A stretch of DNA of 32,583 nt from UBA8296 sp031581145 (GTDB lineage Bacteria; Bacteroidota; Rhodothermia; Balneolales; Balneolaceae). The notes beneath the pieces were generated by a model. That model saw nothing but the letters and a program-made list of their open reading frames with translations, searched no databases and was not told the origin of the DNA. Location: contig JAVLBP010000013.1 of the NCBI GenBank assembly GCA_031581145.1, positions 1 through 32,583 on the forward strand. Reading direction: 5' to 3'. Shown here piece after piece: positions 1 to 9,342 of this stretch. The number at the start of each line of letters is the position of its first letter. The stretch's first letter is position 1. Made by a program: the position numbers and the translations under genes.

Positions 1-319
1 CTGTGGTTAACTCCTCTCTGCCTTCGGGGACAAGTGTGCAAAGTGAGGGCTCGAGATCGATACACAGGTCAACCATTTCTTGCGTGGCAGCCATTTCAAA
101 ATCAAGCGTGCCTTTTACCATGGCCTTGAGAGCTGGAAGATCTTCATCACGAATGTGCCGGCGATCACCTCGCAAATGGAACACAATGCCATCGGCACCC
201 GCCGCCTCACAAATTCCAGCAGCCCGAGCGGGGTCTGGGAACCCTTCGCCACGAGCATTTCGAAGGGTCGCGACGTGATCGATATTCACAAGTAATTTTG
301 GGTGCGTATTCATGGTCAT
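1..319 (-). CDS. pdxJ: Pyridoxine 5'-phosphate synthase PdxJ, N-terminal part (cut by window start)
   Basis: The minus-strand reading frame gives about 106 N-terminal residues of PdxJ. This enzyme condenses 3-amino-1-hydroxyacetone-1-phosphate with 1-deoxyxylulose 5-phosphate to make pyridoxine 5'-phosphate (vitamin B6). Visible family motifs are LLVNIDHVATLRNARG near the N-terminus, the PDPARAA stretch, and ADGIVFHLRGDRRHI, which carries strand 2 and active-site Arg/His residues. The family is about 240 residues long, so more than half lies outside the window. Two in-frame ATGs (319 and 313) are possible starts; neither has a clear Shine-Dalgarno. The gene lies 75 bp downstream of the EamA transporter on the same strand and may be read from the same transcript. 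The reading frame is intact throughout the visible part. Confidence 0.93.
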   Translation of the reverse strand, partial: MTMNTHPKLLVNIDHVATLRNARGEGFPDPARAAGICEAAGADGIVFHLRGDRRHIRDEDLPALKAMVKGTLDFEMAATQEMVDLCIDLEPSLCTLVPEGREELTT

Positions 320-394
320 AAGCCTAGGTCAATCAGTTACAGATGAGAAGTCCACGAGCTGCATTTGTCATTACTGCATATCATCGCTGTTGGA

Positions 395-1342
395 TTACCG
401 TGGAGTTTTGGTGACAGGCTTAGGCTCCAAAGCGTGTGTTTTTGACAATTGAGCACGCTTGCGGGTATTGACCAACCATACACCTGCCAAAATCATCAAC
501 ATCCCTGCAATTTCTACCCACCCAATTTGCTCACCATCCAAAAACCCCCAAAAAAGAGCAACAACGGGAATCGCATAGGTTACACTAGATGAAAACAGTG
601 ATCCAGTCGTTCGGATAAGGTGGTTAAATGCAAAATTTGCCATGGAGGTTCCAGCAATACCTAATATAGCGACATACCCTAATGACTGCCATCCTACCGG
701 TGATGCCATCATCACACCGACCGTGTCCGTCGCAAAGAGGACGATTAATGCGGGCCCCATCGCAAAAGCGAGGCTACATGTCGTAACCTCTAAAGGATGC
801 ATCTCTTTTAAGTATCGGTTCACGGTATTAACCCCAATGGCATAGCCTACACCCGCAATCACCGGAAGAAGGCCAAACAGCACAAAGGCAGCCTCGATTT
901 CCACACCAGGGATCAAGAGCCATACCGCTCCGGCTAATCCCAAACCAATTCCCAGGACAGCTCGCCAGGTCACAGTCGTACGAAACCAAATCACGCCAAT
1001 TAGTAATGTAAATAGAGGTACAAGGGAGTTTAAGATGCCAACAAGTCCACTATCAATTTTCGTCACAGCCATGGGGAACATCATGTAGGGGAAAAAGACA
1101 GAGATAATGCCTACAACGGCCAATGGCAGAGCATTCTTCCGATTTAATGCGCCGAGTCGTTTAAAGGAGGTAAGTAGCAAGAAACCACCCGCCAACGTCA
1201 CACGTAACATCCCCACTTGGACGGGTGAGAAGGTGAGGAGCCCACGTTTCATCAAGATGAAAGAGCTTCCCCAAGTGAATGCAATGACAATAAATAACGC
1301 CCAAGACAGCCAGGTTACTCCCTCTTTCGATGAATCACTCAT
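395..1342 (-). CDS. EamA/DMT-family transporter
   Basis: A 315-residue hydrophobic protein with about ten predicted membrane helices in two repeated EamA halves, the usual size for drug/metabolite transporter (DMT) superfamily permeases. The first helix contains the family-typical AFTWGSSFILMKRGL stretch, and the second half shows GTSMANFAFNHLIRTTGS followed by PVVALFWGFLDGEQIG, typical of the C-terminal EamA repeat. The C-terminus is basic and cytoplasmic. The substrate cannot be told from sequence; relatives export amino acids, metabolites or drugs. Its ATG overlaps the stop codon of the upstream nucleotidyltransferase gene by 4 bp (ATGA), suggesting translational coupling. No functional link to amino-sugar synthesis is obvious. 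Confidence 0.9.
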   Translation of the reverse strand: MSDSSKEGVTWLSWALFIVIAFTWGSSFILMKRGLLTFSPVQVGMLRVTLAGGFLLLTSFKRLGALNRKNALPLAVVGIISVFFPYMMFPMAVTKIDSGLVGILNSLVPLFTLLIGVIWFRTTVTWRAVLGIGLGLAGAVWLLIPGVEIEAAFVLFGLLPVIAGVGYAIGVNTVNRYLKEMHPLEVTTCSLAFAMGPALIVLFATDTVGVMMASPVGWQSLGYVAILGIAGTSMANFAFNHLIRTTGSLFSSSVTYAIPVVALFWGFLDGEQIGWVEIAGMLMILAGVWLVNTRKRAQLSKTHALEPKPVTKTPR

Positions 1343-2670
1343 GAGGATGATCTATTCTGCTGGCCTTTGTAAAGGGAAAGCATATGAGCCTTGTAGACTT
1401 CTTGTGTTTCAACACCACGCCGGCTCATCATACGCTCCATATCCACAATGGCTTTGTCAATATCATACGTCGTGGATTCATTGGGTTTACTGGCATCCAT
1501 CCAAGCAAACGAAGGGATAAACTTTGGTGGAAATCCACTGCCAAAAATAAAGGCGGATACCCCAGTGACGGTTCCTGTATTTAGCATTGTATTAATAGAG
1601 GTTTTGGTATGGTCTCCTAAAAAGCAACCTGCATATTGCTGCTTTGATTCAATCCAATCCATGGCAGCCATATTCCATATACGTACGAATCCGTAATTGT
1701 TTTTAAGATTGCTCGTATTGGTATCAGCCCCTAGATTAACCCATTGACCCACCACCGAATTCCCTAAATACCCTTCGTGCCCCTTATTGCTGTAGGAGTG
1801 GAAAATCGAATTCTTTACCTCTCCACCTACTTTACACCAAGGTCCAATTGTGGTGTTTCCATAGAGCTTCGATCCCATACTAATTGACGTGTGGTGCCCA
1901 ATTACCAAAGGACCACGCAACATACTTCCAGCCTTTACATGAGCACCGTCCATTACAATAATAGGTCCTTCAGTGGTAATACAAACCGTTCCTGGTTCGA
2001 TGACAGCATACGGGTGAAGCCATAACCCACTAGGATTATCACATACGACCCCGCGAGGTAGCTTAGAAGCTTTGGCCGTTTTAAGTCCTAGGGCTTCTGG
2101 GACCCTATCATTGGTAATATCGGCTTGGATCTCATCACCATTGTGTACAAATAAATCCCATAGATGGTGGAGTATTCGTCCTTCTACCTGTTGAGACAAT
2201 TCATGTTGGGGTTGTTCACCCTTACGTGTGTCATCGAGTGCACCGTTCAATATTGCTTTGACAGACTGAGTCGCCACCATAGAATCGCTAGCTTTGACTC
2301 CCAACACCTGGTTATCTACCAAAAGATTGTTTTGGTCCTGGCTTGATTCCTGGAGCGCCCATTCTAAGATATCTTTGGAGGGAAGTACACGAGAGTCAAG
2401 AATAATCCATTCATGTTTAGAGGTGTCCTCGGCTCTTGCACCCACGAAGGCCTCAACATTGTTTTCACACACGCCGTCAAAAAGTCCTTTCAGTGGTTCT
2501 GGCACAATACCCACCACAGACCCTTGAGCTCCAAACAGCCATTGCCACTTTTCAAGAAGTGTTCCAAGCCCTATTCTCAAATCCCAGCCCGGCCTTGTGA
2601 GTGTGAAAGGCTGGAAATCCTGCCTCATGGCCAATGAGTCAGCAATCAATACCGTGTAGGTTTTCGACAT
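1339..2670 (-). CDS. GlmU-like sugar-phosphate nucleotidyltransferase/acetyltransferase (alternative Bacteroidota type)
   Basis: A 443-residue protein of the type annotated in Bacteroidota as an alternative GlmU (TIGR03991-like, NTP_transf_4 N-terminal domain). It likely makes UDP-GlcNAc from glucosamine-1-phosphate by acetylation and uridylylation. The N-terminus shows FQPFTLTRPGWDLRIG (Arg26) and LLEKW, the family's substitute for the classical GlmU nucleotide loop. Residues of about 240-400 form a left-handed beta-helix with hexapeptide-like repeats, including KVGGEVKNSIF, SNKGHEGYLGNS and GQWVNLGADTN. I chose the ATG at 2670 (MSKTYTVLIADS); an upstream in-frame extension to 2736 adds an implausible Cys/Ser-rich leader. 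The gene is divergent from glmS, which makes the GlcN-6-P that feeds the same pathway. Function is inferred from family resemblance and context. Confidence 0.85.
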   Translation of the reverse strand: MSKTYTVLIADSLAMRQDFQPFTLTRPGWDLRIGLGTLLEKWQWLFGAQGSVVGIVPEPLKGLFDGVCENNVEAFVGARAEDTSKHEWIILDSRVLPSKDILEWALQESSQDQNNLLVDNQVLGVKASDSMVATQSVKAILNGALDDTRKGEQPQHELSQQVEGRILHHLWDLFVHNGDEIQADITNDRVPEALGLKTAKASKLPRGVVCDNPSGLWLHPYAVIEPGTVCITTEGPIIVMDGAHVKAGSMLRGPLVIGHHTSISMGSKLYGNTTIGPWCKVGGEVKNSIFHSYSNKGHEGYLGNSVVGQWVNLGADTNTSNLKNNYGFVRIWNMAAMDWIESKQQYAGCFLGDHTKTSINTMLNTGTVTGVSAFIFGSGFPPKFIPSFAWMDASKPNESTTYDIDKAIVDMERMMSRRGVETQEVYKAHMLSLYKGQQNRSSS

Positions 2671-2698
2671 AGAGGACAATATAAACTCATTTTTCTTG

Positions 2699-2726
2699 TT
2701 TGAGTAACACGAAGAAGCGTACTTTG
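2699..2726 (+). promoter_or_regulatory. Possible Bacteroidota-type promoter upstream of glmS
   Basis: The divergent glmU-like/glmS spacer contains TTTG at 2699-2702 and TACTTTG at 2720-2726, 17 bases apart. This resembles the Bacteroidota sigma consensus (TTTG, 17-23 bases, TAnnTTTG), but the second box is one base short. It would leave a leader of roughly 60 nt before the glmS ATG. This is a resemblance only; no transcription start is visible. Confidence 0.25.
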
Positions 2727-2795
2727 AACAGCACAAGAGTTGTAATCCGTTCTAGTGTTTAAAATCAGCCAAATCTAGCACCAACCCCAGCAACA

Positions 2796-4631
2796 ATGTG
2801 TGGAATCGTAGGATATATTGGTCACCAGGAAGCCTCACCCATTCTCACTCAGGGACTCAAAAGGCTTGAATACCGTGGGTATGACTCGGCTGGGGTCGTG
2901 ATACTCAATGGGAAGCTCGAGCTAGTCAAAGGGAAGGGTAAGGTGGATGCTTTAGCCAAAAAACTGGAGACAACCTCACCCAAGGGTACATTAGGCATTG
3001 GCCATACGAGATGGGCAACTCATGGTGAGCCGAATGATGGTAACTCACATCCGCATTCTAGCCAAAATGGACGAATTTCACTGGTTCATAATGGCATTAT
3101 CGAAAATTACCATGCACTAAAAACATCCCTCCAGGAGAAAGGTTACACCTTCCAAAGTGAGACCGATACGGAGGTCGTGGTCAATCTTATCGAGGAGATT
3201 TACAATGACGGTGCAGTGAATTTTGAAGGTGCGATTCAATTGGCCCTACAGCAAATTGTTGGGACTTATGGACTCGCCATCGTCAACCTTGATGAGCCCG
3301 ATCGGATTTATGTGGCGCGAAAGGGATCCCCTTTGCTGCTCGGCCTAGGAGATGGGGAGATGTTTATTGCCTCGGATGCCTCGCCCATGATAGAGCATAC
3401 ATCCAAAGTGATTTATCTTGACGATGGTGAGATGGCCATTGTGCGTCACGATGGGTACGAGATCAAAACCATTACAGACGAGCCAATTACGAAAGAAGTG
3501 CATGAGCTGGCGATGAGTCTTGAGGCGATTGAGAAAGACAACTACCCCCATTTCATGCTCAAGGAAATTTTTGAGCAACCGAGAGTGATCATGGACTGCT
3601 TGCGTGGCCGCGTCCAATTTGATGAACACACGATTCAGCTAGGTGGATTAACAGATGTGATGGATGAATTGCTCTCGGTGAAACGATTGACGATTGCCGC
3701 TTGCGGAACCTCATGGCACGCCGCGCTTGTCGGAGAATATCTCTTCGAGCACCTCGCTAAAATCCCCACCGAAGTGGAGTACGCATCAGAGTTTCGATAT
3801 AACGAACCGCTGATGGGGGAAGGGGACGTGTTGATTGCTATTTCCCAAAGTGGGGAAACGGCTGATACTCTTGCAGCCCTTCGAGAAGCTCAAAGCCGAG
3901 GCGCAACAGCCCTTGGGATTTGTAATGTGGTGGGTTCTACGATTGCCCGTGAAACCGATGCTGGAGTTTTTACTCACGCAGGCCCAGAAATTGGCGTAGC
4001 CTCTACCAAAGCCTTTACCTCGCAAGTCGTCGTGCTCACGACAATGGCATTGATGCTTGCACGTCGCCGCCAGACGATCACAGATGAGCGTTATGCCGAA
4101 TACATCGACGAATTGGCTCGCATTCCTAGCAAAATCGAGCAAATTTTGGCTCAGGCTGATCAAATCCAAGAGATGGCGAAGCATTTTACCTATGCGCCAA
4201 ACGTTTTATATCTCGGCCGAACGCTCAATTTCCCGATCGCACTGGAGGGAGCTTTGAAACTCAAGGAGATTTCCTACATCCATGCTGAGGGGTATCCAGC
4301 AGCTGAGATGAAACATGGGCCTATTGCATTGATTGATCAACTAATGCCGGTTGTGGTGATTGCTGCAACAGATCATACAAATGACAAGATGATCTCTAAC
4401 ATCGAGGAAGTTCGCGCTCGAAAAGGACGGGTGATTGCGGTGACCAATCCGGGCAACGAAGAGGTCAAGAATCTTGCTGAGTTTACTATCGAGATACCCT
4501 CCACAGAAGACGTCCTAAGTCCACTGCTTACAGTGATTCCACTGCAGTTAATATCTTACTATATCGCAGTCAATCGTGGGTGTGATGTGGATCAGCCGCG
4601 GAATCTTGCCAAGTCAGTGACGGTTGAGTAG
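2796..4631 (+). CDS. glmS: Glutamine--fructose-6-phosphate aminotransferase (isomerizing) GlmS
   Basis: A 611-residue protein, full length for GlmS, which makes glucosamine-6-phosphate from fructose-6-phosphate and glutamine, the entry step to UDP-GlcNAc for peptidoglycan and LPS. The start is fixed by MCGIVGYIG: Cys2 becomes the N-terminal nucleophile of the class II glutaminase after Met removal. Residues of about 1-220 form the glutaminase domain (GHTRWATHGEPN, NGIIENY). Two SIS sugar-isomerase domains follow (AACGTSWHAALVGEY, ISQSGETADTLAAL, GVASTKAFTSQVV, then LGRTLNFPIALEGALKLKE). The C-terminus ends in the signature QPRNLAKSVTVE, which contributes to the active site. No glmS ribozyme-like leader is evident in the short upstream spacer. 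It is divergent from the GlmU-like gene; the parvulin gene begins 45 bp downstream. Confidence 0.98.
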   Translation: MCGIVGYIGHQEASPILTQGLKRLEYRGYDSAGVVILNGKLELVKGKGKVDALAKKLETTSPKGTLGIGHTRWATHGEPNDGNSHPHSSQNGRISLVHNGIIENYHALKTSLQEKGYTFQSETDTEVVVNLIEEIYNDGAVNFEGAIQLALQQIVGTYGLAIVNLDEPDRIYVARKGSPLLLGLGDGEMFIASDASPMIEHTSKVIYLDDGEMAIVRHDGYEIKTITDEPITKEVHELAMSLEAIEKDNYPHFMLKEIFEQPRVIMDCLRGRVQFDEHTIQLGGLTDVMDELLSVKRLTIAACGTSWHAALVGEYLFEHLAKIPTEVEYASEFRYNEPLMGEGDVLIAISQSGETADTLAALREAQSRGATALGICNVVGSTIARETDAGVFTHAGPEIGVASTKAFTSQVVVLTTMALMLARRRQTITDERYAEYIDELARIPSKIEQILAQADQIQEMAKHFTYAPNVLYLGRTLNFPIALEGALKLKEISYIHAEGYPAAEMKHGPIALIDQLMPVVVIAATDHTNDKMISNIEEVRARKGRVIAVTNPGNEEVKNLAEFTIEIPSTEDVLSPLLTVIPLQLISYYIAVNRGCDVDQPRNLAKSVTVE

Positions 4632-4676
4632 TTGCAAGGTTCATGATAGAAGTAAGCAAAGGTGCATGACAGATAT

Positions 4677-6359
4677 ATGCCATTGATTCCGAGTAAACGA
4701 TGTAGTAGCAACGTTGTCTGTAGCATACTGATTTGCGTGTTTGGGCTCGCTCAGTGTGATCGTGAACCAGAGAGATCCAGAGATGTCCTTGCTGGAGTGG
4801 GTAACTATGATATCACGACAACAGAATTCACAAACACATTTAATGAAGCCTATTTTAAAACTGGGCAGGCTTTGGTTCCCGATGCTCGCACCCGTCGTGC
4901 ACTTTTAATGAATGATTTGAGCAGGTATATCCTTGCGAATCATGCGAAGGAACAAGGACTGCATCAAACAGAAGAAGGACAAAGAAGGCTAAAGCGTGTA
5001 AGAAGGAGAGTGATCAACGAAGAAGTTCGGGAAAGATTTATTGTTGCTGATGTAGAAGTGCTTGAAGAAGACCTAAATGAAGCGTTCTTAAGATTTAATA
5101 CCAAAATCAAAGCTTCACATCTTATTGCATCCTCAAGGGATGGAGCAATAGCATTAAAAAAGAGATTGGCACAAGGAGAGTCATTTGAGTCCTTAGCCAG
5201 AGAGGTGTTCAAAAACCCAACTCTAGCCTCAAATGGTGGAGATCTTGGATATTTCTCGATTGATGAAATGGACGTTGGATTTGAGGACGTCGCCTACAGG
5301 CTATCTGTCGGTGAAGTATCCTCTCCCGTTCGAACAGCTCAGGGGTATAGCATCATAAAAGTGACAGATCGTGTACAAACACCCATCCTAACACAGCAAC
5401 AGTTTGCTCGTGCGAAGCCTCAAATCTACAGTTATGTGAAGGGGAAAAAAGAAGAACTTCTAGAAAGAGCACATCTTCAATCGTTTCTTGACTCATCAGA
5501 GGTGGCTGTGAACAAAGTCAATAAACTATTTGAAATGCAAGAGTCGCAAGTAAACATTGGTGATTTGAACCAAGAAGACAATACGTATTTACTTAGGTAT
5601 AAGGACTTTCAATTTTCAATGTCCGATTTTGCTAATGAGTTTGGCTTGAACCCCGAGAGAGAATCAATATTTTTGTCCACTAAAAGCGCTTTTAATAAAC
5701 TTATAAAAGCCTTAGCATATCGTCACTACTTGTATGAAATGGGGCTGCGCAATGGACTTGACAATGAACCGGAGATTACAGCATCAATCGAAGAAACATT
5801 CGCAATGGAACTTGAATCGTTGGCCTTAAAACAAATAGATGAATCGTTTACCCCTAGTGAGGATGCGATTATTGATGAATATCAGACAAACAGAAATCAG
5901 TATATCGATCCTCTTAAAGTGAAATTGAGGCGTCTAAAGGTAGAGGATAAAAACCTTGCAAATATGCTTCATAAAGAATTAGAGAATGGAGCCAGCATGG
6001 TAGACCTTATCACAAAGCATAGCTCTGATCCACAAGATCGCCTTCTAAAGGGAGTTTTAGGTTACAAGCCTATTAATTCCTTTGGTACGCAAGCCCAACA
6101 AATTGCCAGACTTGAGGTAGGAGACAACTCTTCAGTTTTGGAATATTCATCCAACGAATACCATATATATCAATGTCTTGACCGAAAAGAGCCCAGGCAG
6201 TTAAGCTTCGTTGAAGCCTACAGTAAAGTTGAAGAGCGATTAAGGCAAAAGCACCGACAAAGAAAAAAGGCTTCTCTTGTAGAGGAAGCATTGCAAAGTC
6301 AGCATGCATTTATCAACGAAGCTCTACTCGATACATTTGAAATAGAGATTTATAATTAG
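4677..6359 (+). CDS. Periplasmic parvulin-type peptidyl-prolyl isomerase, probable lipoprotein (SurA/PrsA-like)
   Basis: A 560-residue predicted lipoprotein. From the ATG at 4677 there is a basic n-region (SKRC), a hydrophobic core and a lipobox-like LAQC at Cys27. Gln at the -1 position is unusual for signal peptidase II. A charged helical chaperone-like region follows, then a rotamase (parvulin) domain at about residues 143-230 with KIKASHLIAS, LASNGGDLGYFS and GEVSSPVRTAQGYSIIKV. A second, diverged parvulin-like segment lies near residues 400-495 (KLRRLKVEDKNLA, GVLGYKPI). This layout resembles SurA/PrsA, which isomerise prolyl bonds and chaperone secreted or outer-membrane proteins. The gene sits 10 bp before a TonB receptor and probably leads that operon, so a role in folding these envelope proteins is plausible. 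An in-frame GTG at 4662 is an alternative start. Confidence 0.82.
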   Translation: MPLIPSKRCSSNVVCSILICVFGLAQCDREPERSRDVLAGVGNYDITTTEFTNTFNEAYFKTGQALVPDARTRRALLMNDLSRYILANHAKEQGLHQTEEGQRRLKRVRRRVINEEVRERFIVADVEVLEEDLNEAFLRFNTKIKASHLIASSRDGAIALKKRLAQGESFESLAREVFKNPTLASNGGDLGYFSIDEMDVGFEDVAYRLSVGEVSSPVRTAQGYSIIKVTDRVQTPILTQQQFARAKPQIYSYVKGKKEELLERAHLQSFLDSSEVAVNKVNKLFEMQESQVNIGDLNQEDNTYLLRYKDFQFSMSDFANEFGLNPERESIFLSTKSAFNKLIKALAYRHYLYEMGLRNGLDNEPEITASIEETFAMELESLALKQIDESFTPSEDAIIDEYQTNRNQYIDPLKVKLRRLKVEDKNLANMLHKELENGASMVDLITKHSSDPQDRLLKGVLGYKPINSFGTQAQQIARLEVGDNSSVLEYSSNEYHIYQCLDRKEPRQLSFVEAYSKVEERLRQKHRQRKKASLVEEALQSQHAFINEALLDTFEIEIYN

Positions 6360-6369
6360 GCAGCCTAAA

Positions 6370-9330
6370 ATGAAACTGTTACTACTTACACTTGGATGGA
6401 TAACAATCCCTTTTTTGGCGTTTGCTCAATCGGGTAAAATTACTGGAACCATCACTGATGCCGAGACCGATGAACCTCTATTTGGGGCGACGGTTTCGAT
6501 AAAAGGGACGACCATAGGTGCATCGGCAGATTTGGATGGTGAATACCTAATCTTAAATGTTGCCCCAGGAACGTATGAATTAGAAATCCGTTACATTGGA
6601 TATCAACCCGTGACGGTGCAAAATGTGGTTGTACGTACCGATCTGACGACTCAACAAGACATAGCGCTACGGTCTGGTGTAGTTGAAGGGGATGAATTAG
6701 TTGTTGTTGCCGAACGGCAGGCTGTGATCAAAGATATTACAAGTTCGGAAGCTAGGGTAAGTAGTGAGGAAATTGAGAAATTGCCTGTGCAAGAAGTCAA
6801 TGACATCATTCAGCTCCAGGCAGGGGTCAATGTTGGGAATAATGGCGCCATTCATATTCGCGGTGGGCGCGCATCCGAGGTCTCTTATGTTGTTGATGGA
6901 ATTCGCGTGACAGACGACTACGATGGAAGCTCTGGGCTGCGTATTGAAAATGAGTCCATCCAAGAGCTCCAAGTTATATCAGGGTCATTCAACGCAGAGC
7001 ATGGCCAAGCATTGTCTGGGATCGTGAACGTTGTTACAAAATCTGGCGACAATGATTTTGAGGGCTCGGTGCGTGCCTGGAGTGGTGGGTATCTCGCGAC
7101 CAATAAATCCCAACTATATGATGGGATTGGCACGTCCCTAACTTCAGTGGACCCCCTCCGAATGCATAATGAAACCATCTCTCTTTCGGGTCCCATTGTT
7201 GAAGATAAACTCACATTCTTCGTCACAGCTCGAAACTTCGAAAACCAGGGATGGCTCAATGGTCGCAACACGTACACACCTCAAGGGAAATATGTAGACC
7301 GTGTCCCTGTTGACACCGATTTGTCAACATACCGAACGCTATACAATCAAGAGGTTGACCTGAGCCTTCCATGGTATTCCGTAGACACCGTGGTTGTTAG
7401 CGGTATGCCCATGCTAGAAATCCGGGATAATGGTACCAGAGATAGTTCACTGGTAAATATGAACAAATATCAATCTCAGAGTGTCCAAGGAAATCTTGAA
7501 TTTAAGCCGTCAAACAAATTAAAGTTCAACCTCATTGGGACTCTTGCAAATGAAACGAGCCGAGGCTTCAGCTTCTCTAACAAGTTTGTGCCAGGTGGGC
7601 AAAACACGACCTACAGAGATAATTATTCGCTAAACTTTAAAACGACGTACACACCCTCCAATAATACATTTATCACCCTCAATTTAGCCAATCGTTACAA
7701 CGCATTTGCCTCCAGGCTATTTGATGACCCGTGGGATCCTCGTTATTTCAACTACGAAAATTTGTCCGATCCACTTTTTGGAACAGACAATGTGCTTTAT
7801 GGGAACCAAATTCCCAATGCGGGTCAGTTTAGCACCTATGGGACGAACAATTCTCGTTTTTTCCGCTCCACCAATACATGGATCGCAAAGGTTGAGATCT
7901 CCAGTCAGGTTACCGATAGACATTTTGTAAAGGCAGGGTTCTCAGCGCAATATGATGAATTAACATACCATAGCTACTCTCTAGTCCCACTCACACAAGA
8001 GGGGGTAACCGTCCCCGAGGGCACTCCTGATGAGTTATTACCCTACGTTGAACTAGGTATCCCTGAGGTTAATACACCAGGGCATCAAAAATACACTGAA
8101 AACCCTCTCAACCTATCTGGGTACATCCAGGATAAAATGGAGTATGATGACCTGATAGTGAATATTGGCCTTCGACTCGACTATTTTGATCCCAATACAC
8201 TTATACCTAGTGACCCAGAAGATCCCGATATCTTTTTGCCTACAAAAGCTGTCAATCAATATGACGATGCAAATGGTAATGGTGAGCAAGATGAGTATGA
8301 GCGTACACTCACTGTAGAAGATCGTGAAGAGTACTGGTGGACTCAAGCATCAATTAAATACCAACTTTCCCCAAGGCTTGGAATCGCATACTCAATCAAT
8401 GAAGGTGGAGTCGTCTATTTCTCGTACGGCTATTTTTTTCAAATGCCATCGTATGACAGGATGTACACCAATAGCCAGATTCTGCTGAATCAAAGTGGCT
8501 CAAACCAATCTCTTTTCGGAAATCCAGATTTAAAACCGGAGAAATCTATACAATACGAGCTCGGATACAAACAGGAGATTTTCGACGGCACGGCGATTGA
8601 ATTGGCCGGGTATTATAAAGACACTAGGGATTATGTCTCAAGTAGACCCCAAGTAACGGGCTCATCATCCATTATATACGGGACATACATCAACAGAGAC
8701 TTTTCTCGCTCCATTGGCTTGACATTTTCATTCAATCAATACGTCAGTTCAAGATTCAACTTCGGGCTAGATTACACATTTAGTACGGTGGAGGGAAGTA
8801 ACTCTGATCCAGCATCGGAGTTTTTTGCCATTATAGCCCAAGGCGGTAAAATTGATGAAACAACGCAATCCCAGGCCTTAACCAAAGTCGTTCAGCCATT
8901 GGATTGGGATCGGGCTCATATCCTTAATGGTTCCATGTTTTACTCAGGGCCTTCATGGGGTGTTAACCTTCTAGGTCGTTTTAGCACAGGAACTCCATAC
9001 ACGCCAGCACGTGACATTCCAGGCGTTAGTGTCGGGGAGGTTGCAACAAACAGGGATTTGAGGAATACAGCAAGACTTCCAGCAAGGCTTACATTTGATA
9101 TCAATGCGTTTAAGCGGTTTGATGTTTCTGGAGTATCTATTGAGCTCTTTGGTAATATCTATAACATCTTTGATAGCAAACTAATTAATGCGGTTTACAA
9201 CGATAGCGGCCTAGCGACTCGACCGTTACCTGCTCGAATTATTCCTGATGCGCATCCAGACTTTTACCAAAACCCTACATTCTACGGGGAGCCTAGGAGA
9301 GTGCAATTTGGTGTGCAACTAGCTTTTTAA
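6370..9330 (+). CDS. TonB-dependent receptor with N-terminal carboxypeptidase-regulatory-like domain
   Basis: A 986-residue outer-membrane receptor. Residues 1-19 are a signal peptide ending AFA before Gln20. Residues of about 22-108 are a CarboxypepD_reg-like beta-sandwich (GKITGTITDAETDEPLFGAT, ADLDGEYLI, YELEIRYIGYQ). Residues of about 120-230 are the plug (LPVQEVNDIIQLQAGV, IHIRGGRASEVSYVVDGIRV, FNAEHGQALSGIVNVVTKSG). The rest is a 22-strand-type barrel ending in QFGVQLAF, a C-terminal Phe as expected for the BAM insertion signal. An extracellular-loop segment DDANGNGEQDEYE resembles a calcium-binding loop. It is packed 10 bp after the parvulin gene and 12 bp before the next. No SusD partner is seen. 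The substrate is not readable from the receptor itself; downstream starch-binding-like and amylase genes suggest maltooligosaccharides. Confidence 0.93.
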   Translation: MKLLLLTLGWITIPFLAFAQSGKITGTITDAETDEPLFGATVSIKGTTIGASADLDGEYLILNVAPGTYELEIRYIGYQPVTVQNVVVRTDLTTQQDIALRSGVVEGDELVVVAERQAVIKDITSSEARVSSEEIEKLPVQEVNDIIQLQAGVNVGNNGAIHIRGGRASEVSYVVDGIRVTDDYDGSSGLRIENESIQELQVISGSFNAEHGQALSGIVNVVTKSGDNDFEGSVRAWSGGYLATNKSQLYDGIGTSLTSVDPLRMHNETISLSGPIVEDKLTFFVTARNFENQGWLNGRNTYTPQGKYVDRVPVDTDLSTYRTLYNQEVDLSLPWYSVDTVVVSGMPMLEIRDNGTRDSSLVNMNKYQSQSVQGNLEFKPSNKLKFNLIGTLANETSRGFSFSNKFVPGGQNTTYRDNYSLNFKTTYTPSNNTFITLNLANRYNAFASRLFDDPWDPRYFNYENLSDPLFGTDNVLYGNQIPNAGQFSTYGTNNSRFFRSTNTWIAKVEISSQVTDRHFVKAGFSAQYDELTYHSYSLVPLTQEGVTVPEGTPDELLPYVELGIPEVNTPGHQKYTENPLNLSGYIQDKMEYDDLIVNIGLRLDYFDPNTLIPSDPEDPDIFLPTKAVNQYDDANGNGEQDEYERTLTVEDREEYWWTQASIKYQLSPRLGIAYSINEGGVVYFSYGYFFQMPSYDRMYTNSQILLNQSGSNQSLFGNPDLKPEKSIQYELGYKQEIFDGTAIELAGYYKDTRDYVSSRPQVTGSSSIIYGTYINRDFSRSIGLTFSFNQYVSSRFNFGLDYTFSTVEGSNSDPASEFFAIIAQGGKIDETTQSQALTKVVQPLDWDRAHILNGSMFYSGPSWGVNLLGRFSTGTPYTPARDIPGVSVGEVATNRDLRNTARLPARLTFDINAFKRFDVSGVSIELFGNIYNIFDSKLINAVYNDSGLATRPLPARIIPDAHPDFYQNPTFYGEPRRVQFGVQLAF

Positions 9331-9342
9331 CAGAGTAAGAAC

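Noticed and set aside
3..278. Open plus-strand frame of 91 codons at the window start
   Set aside because: It is antisense to the pdxJ coding frame, which has clear family motifs on the minus strand.
2671..2736. Longer N-terminus for the GlmU-like protein
   Set aside because: The 22 added residues are Cys/Ser/Lys-rich and unlike the family, whose proteins start close to the ADS...TLTRP block.
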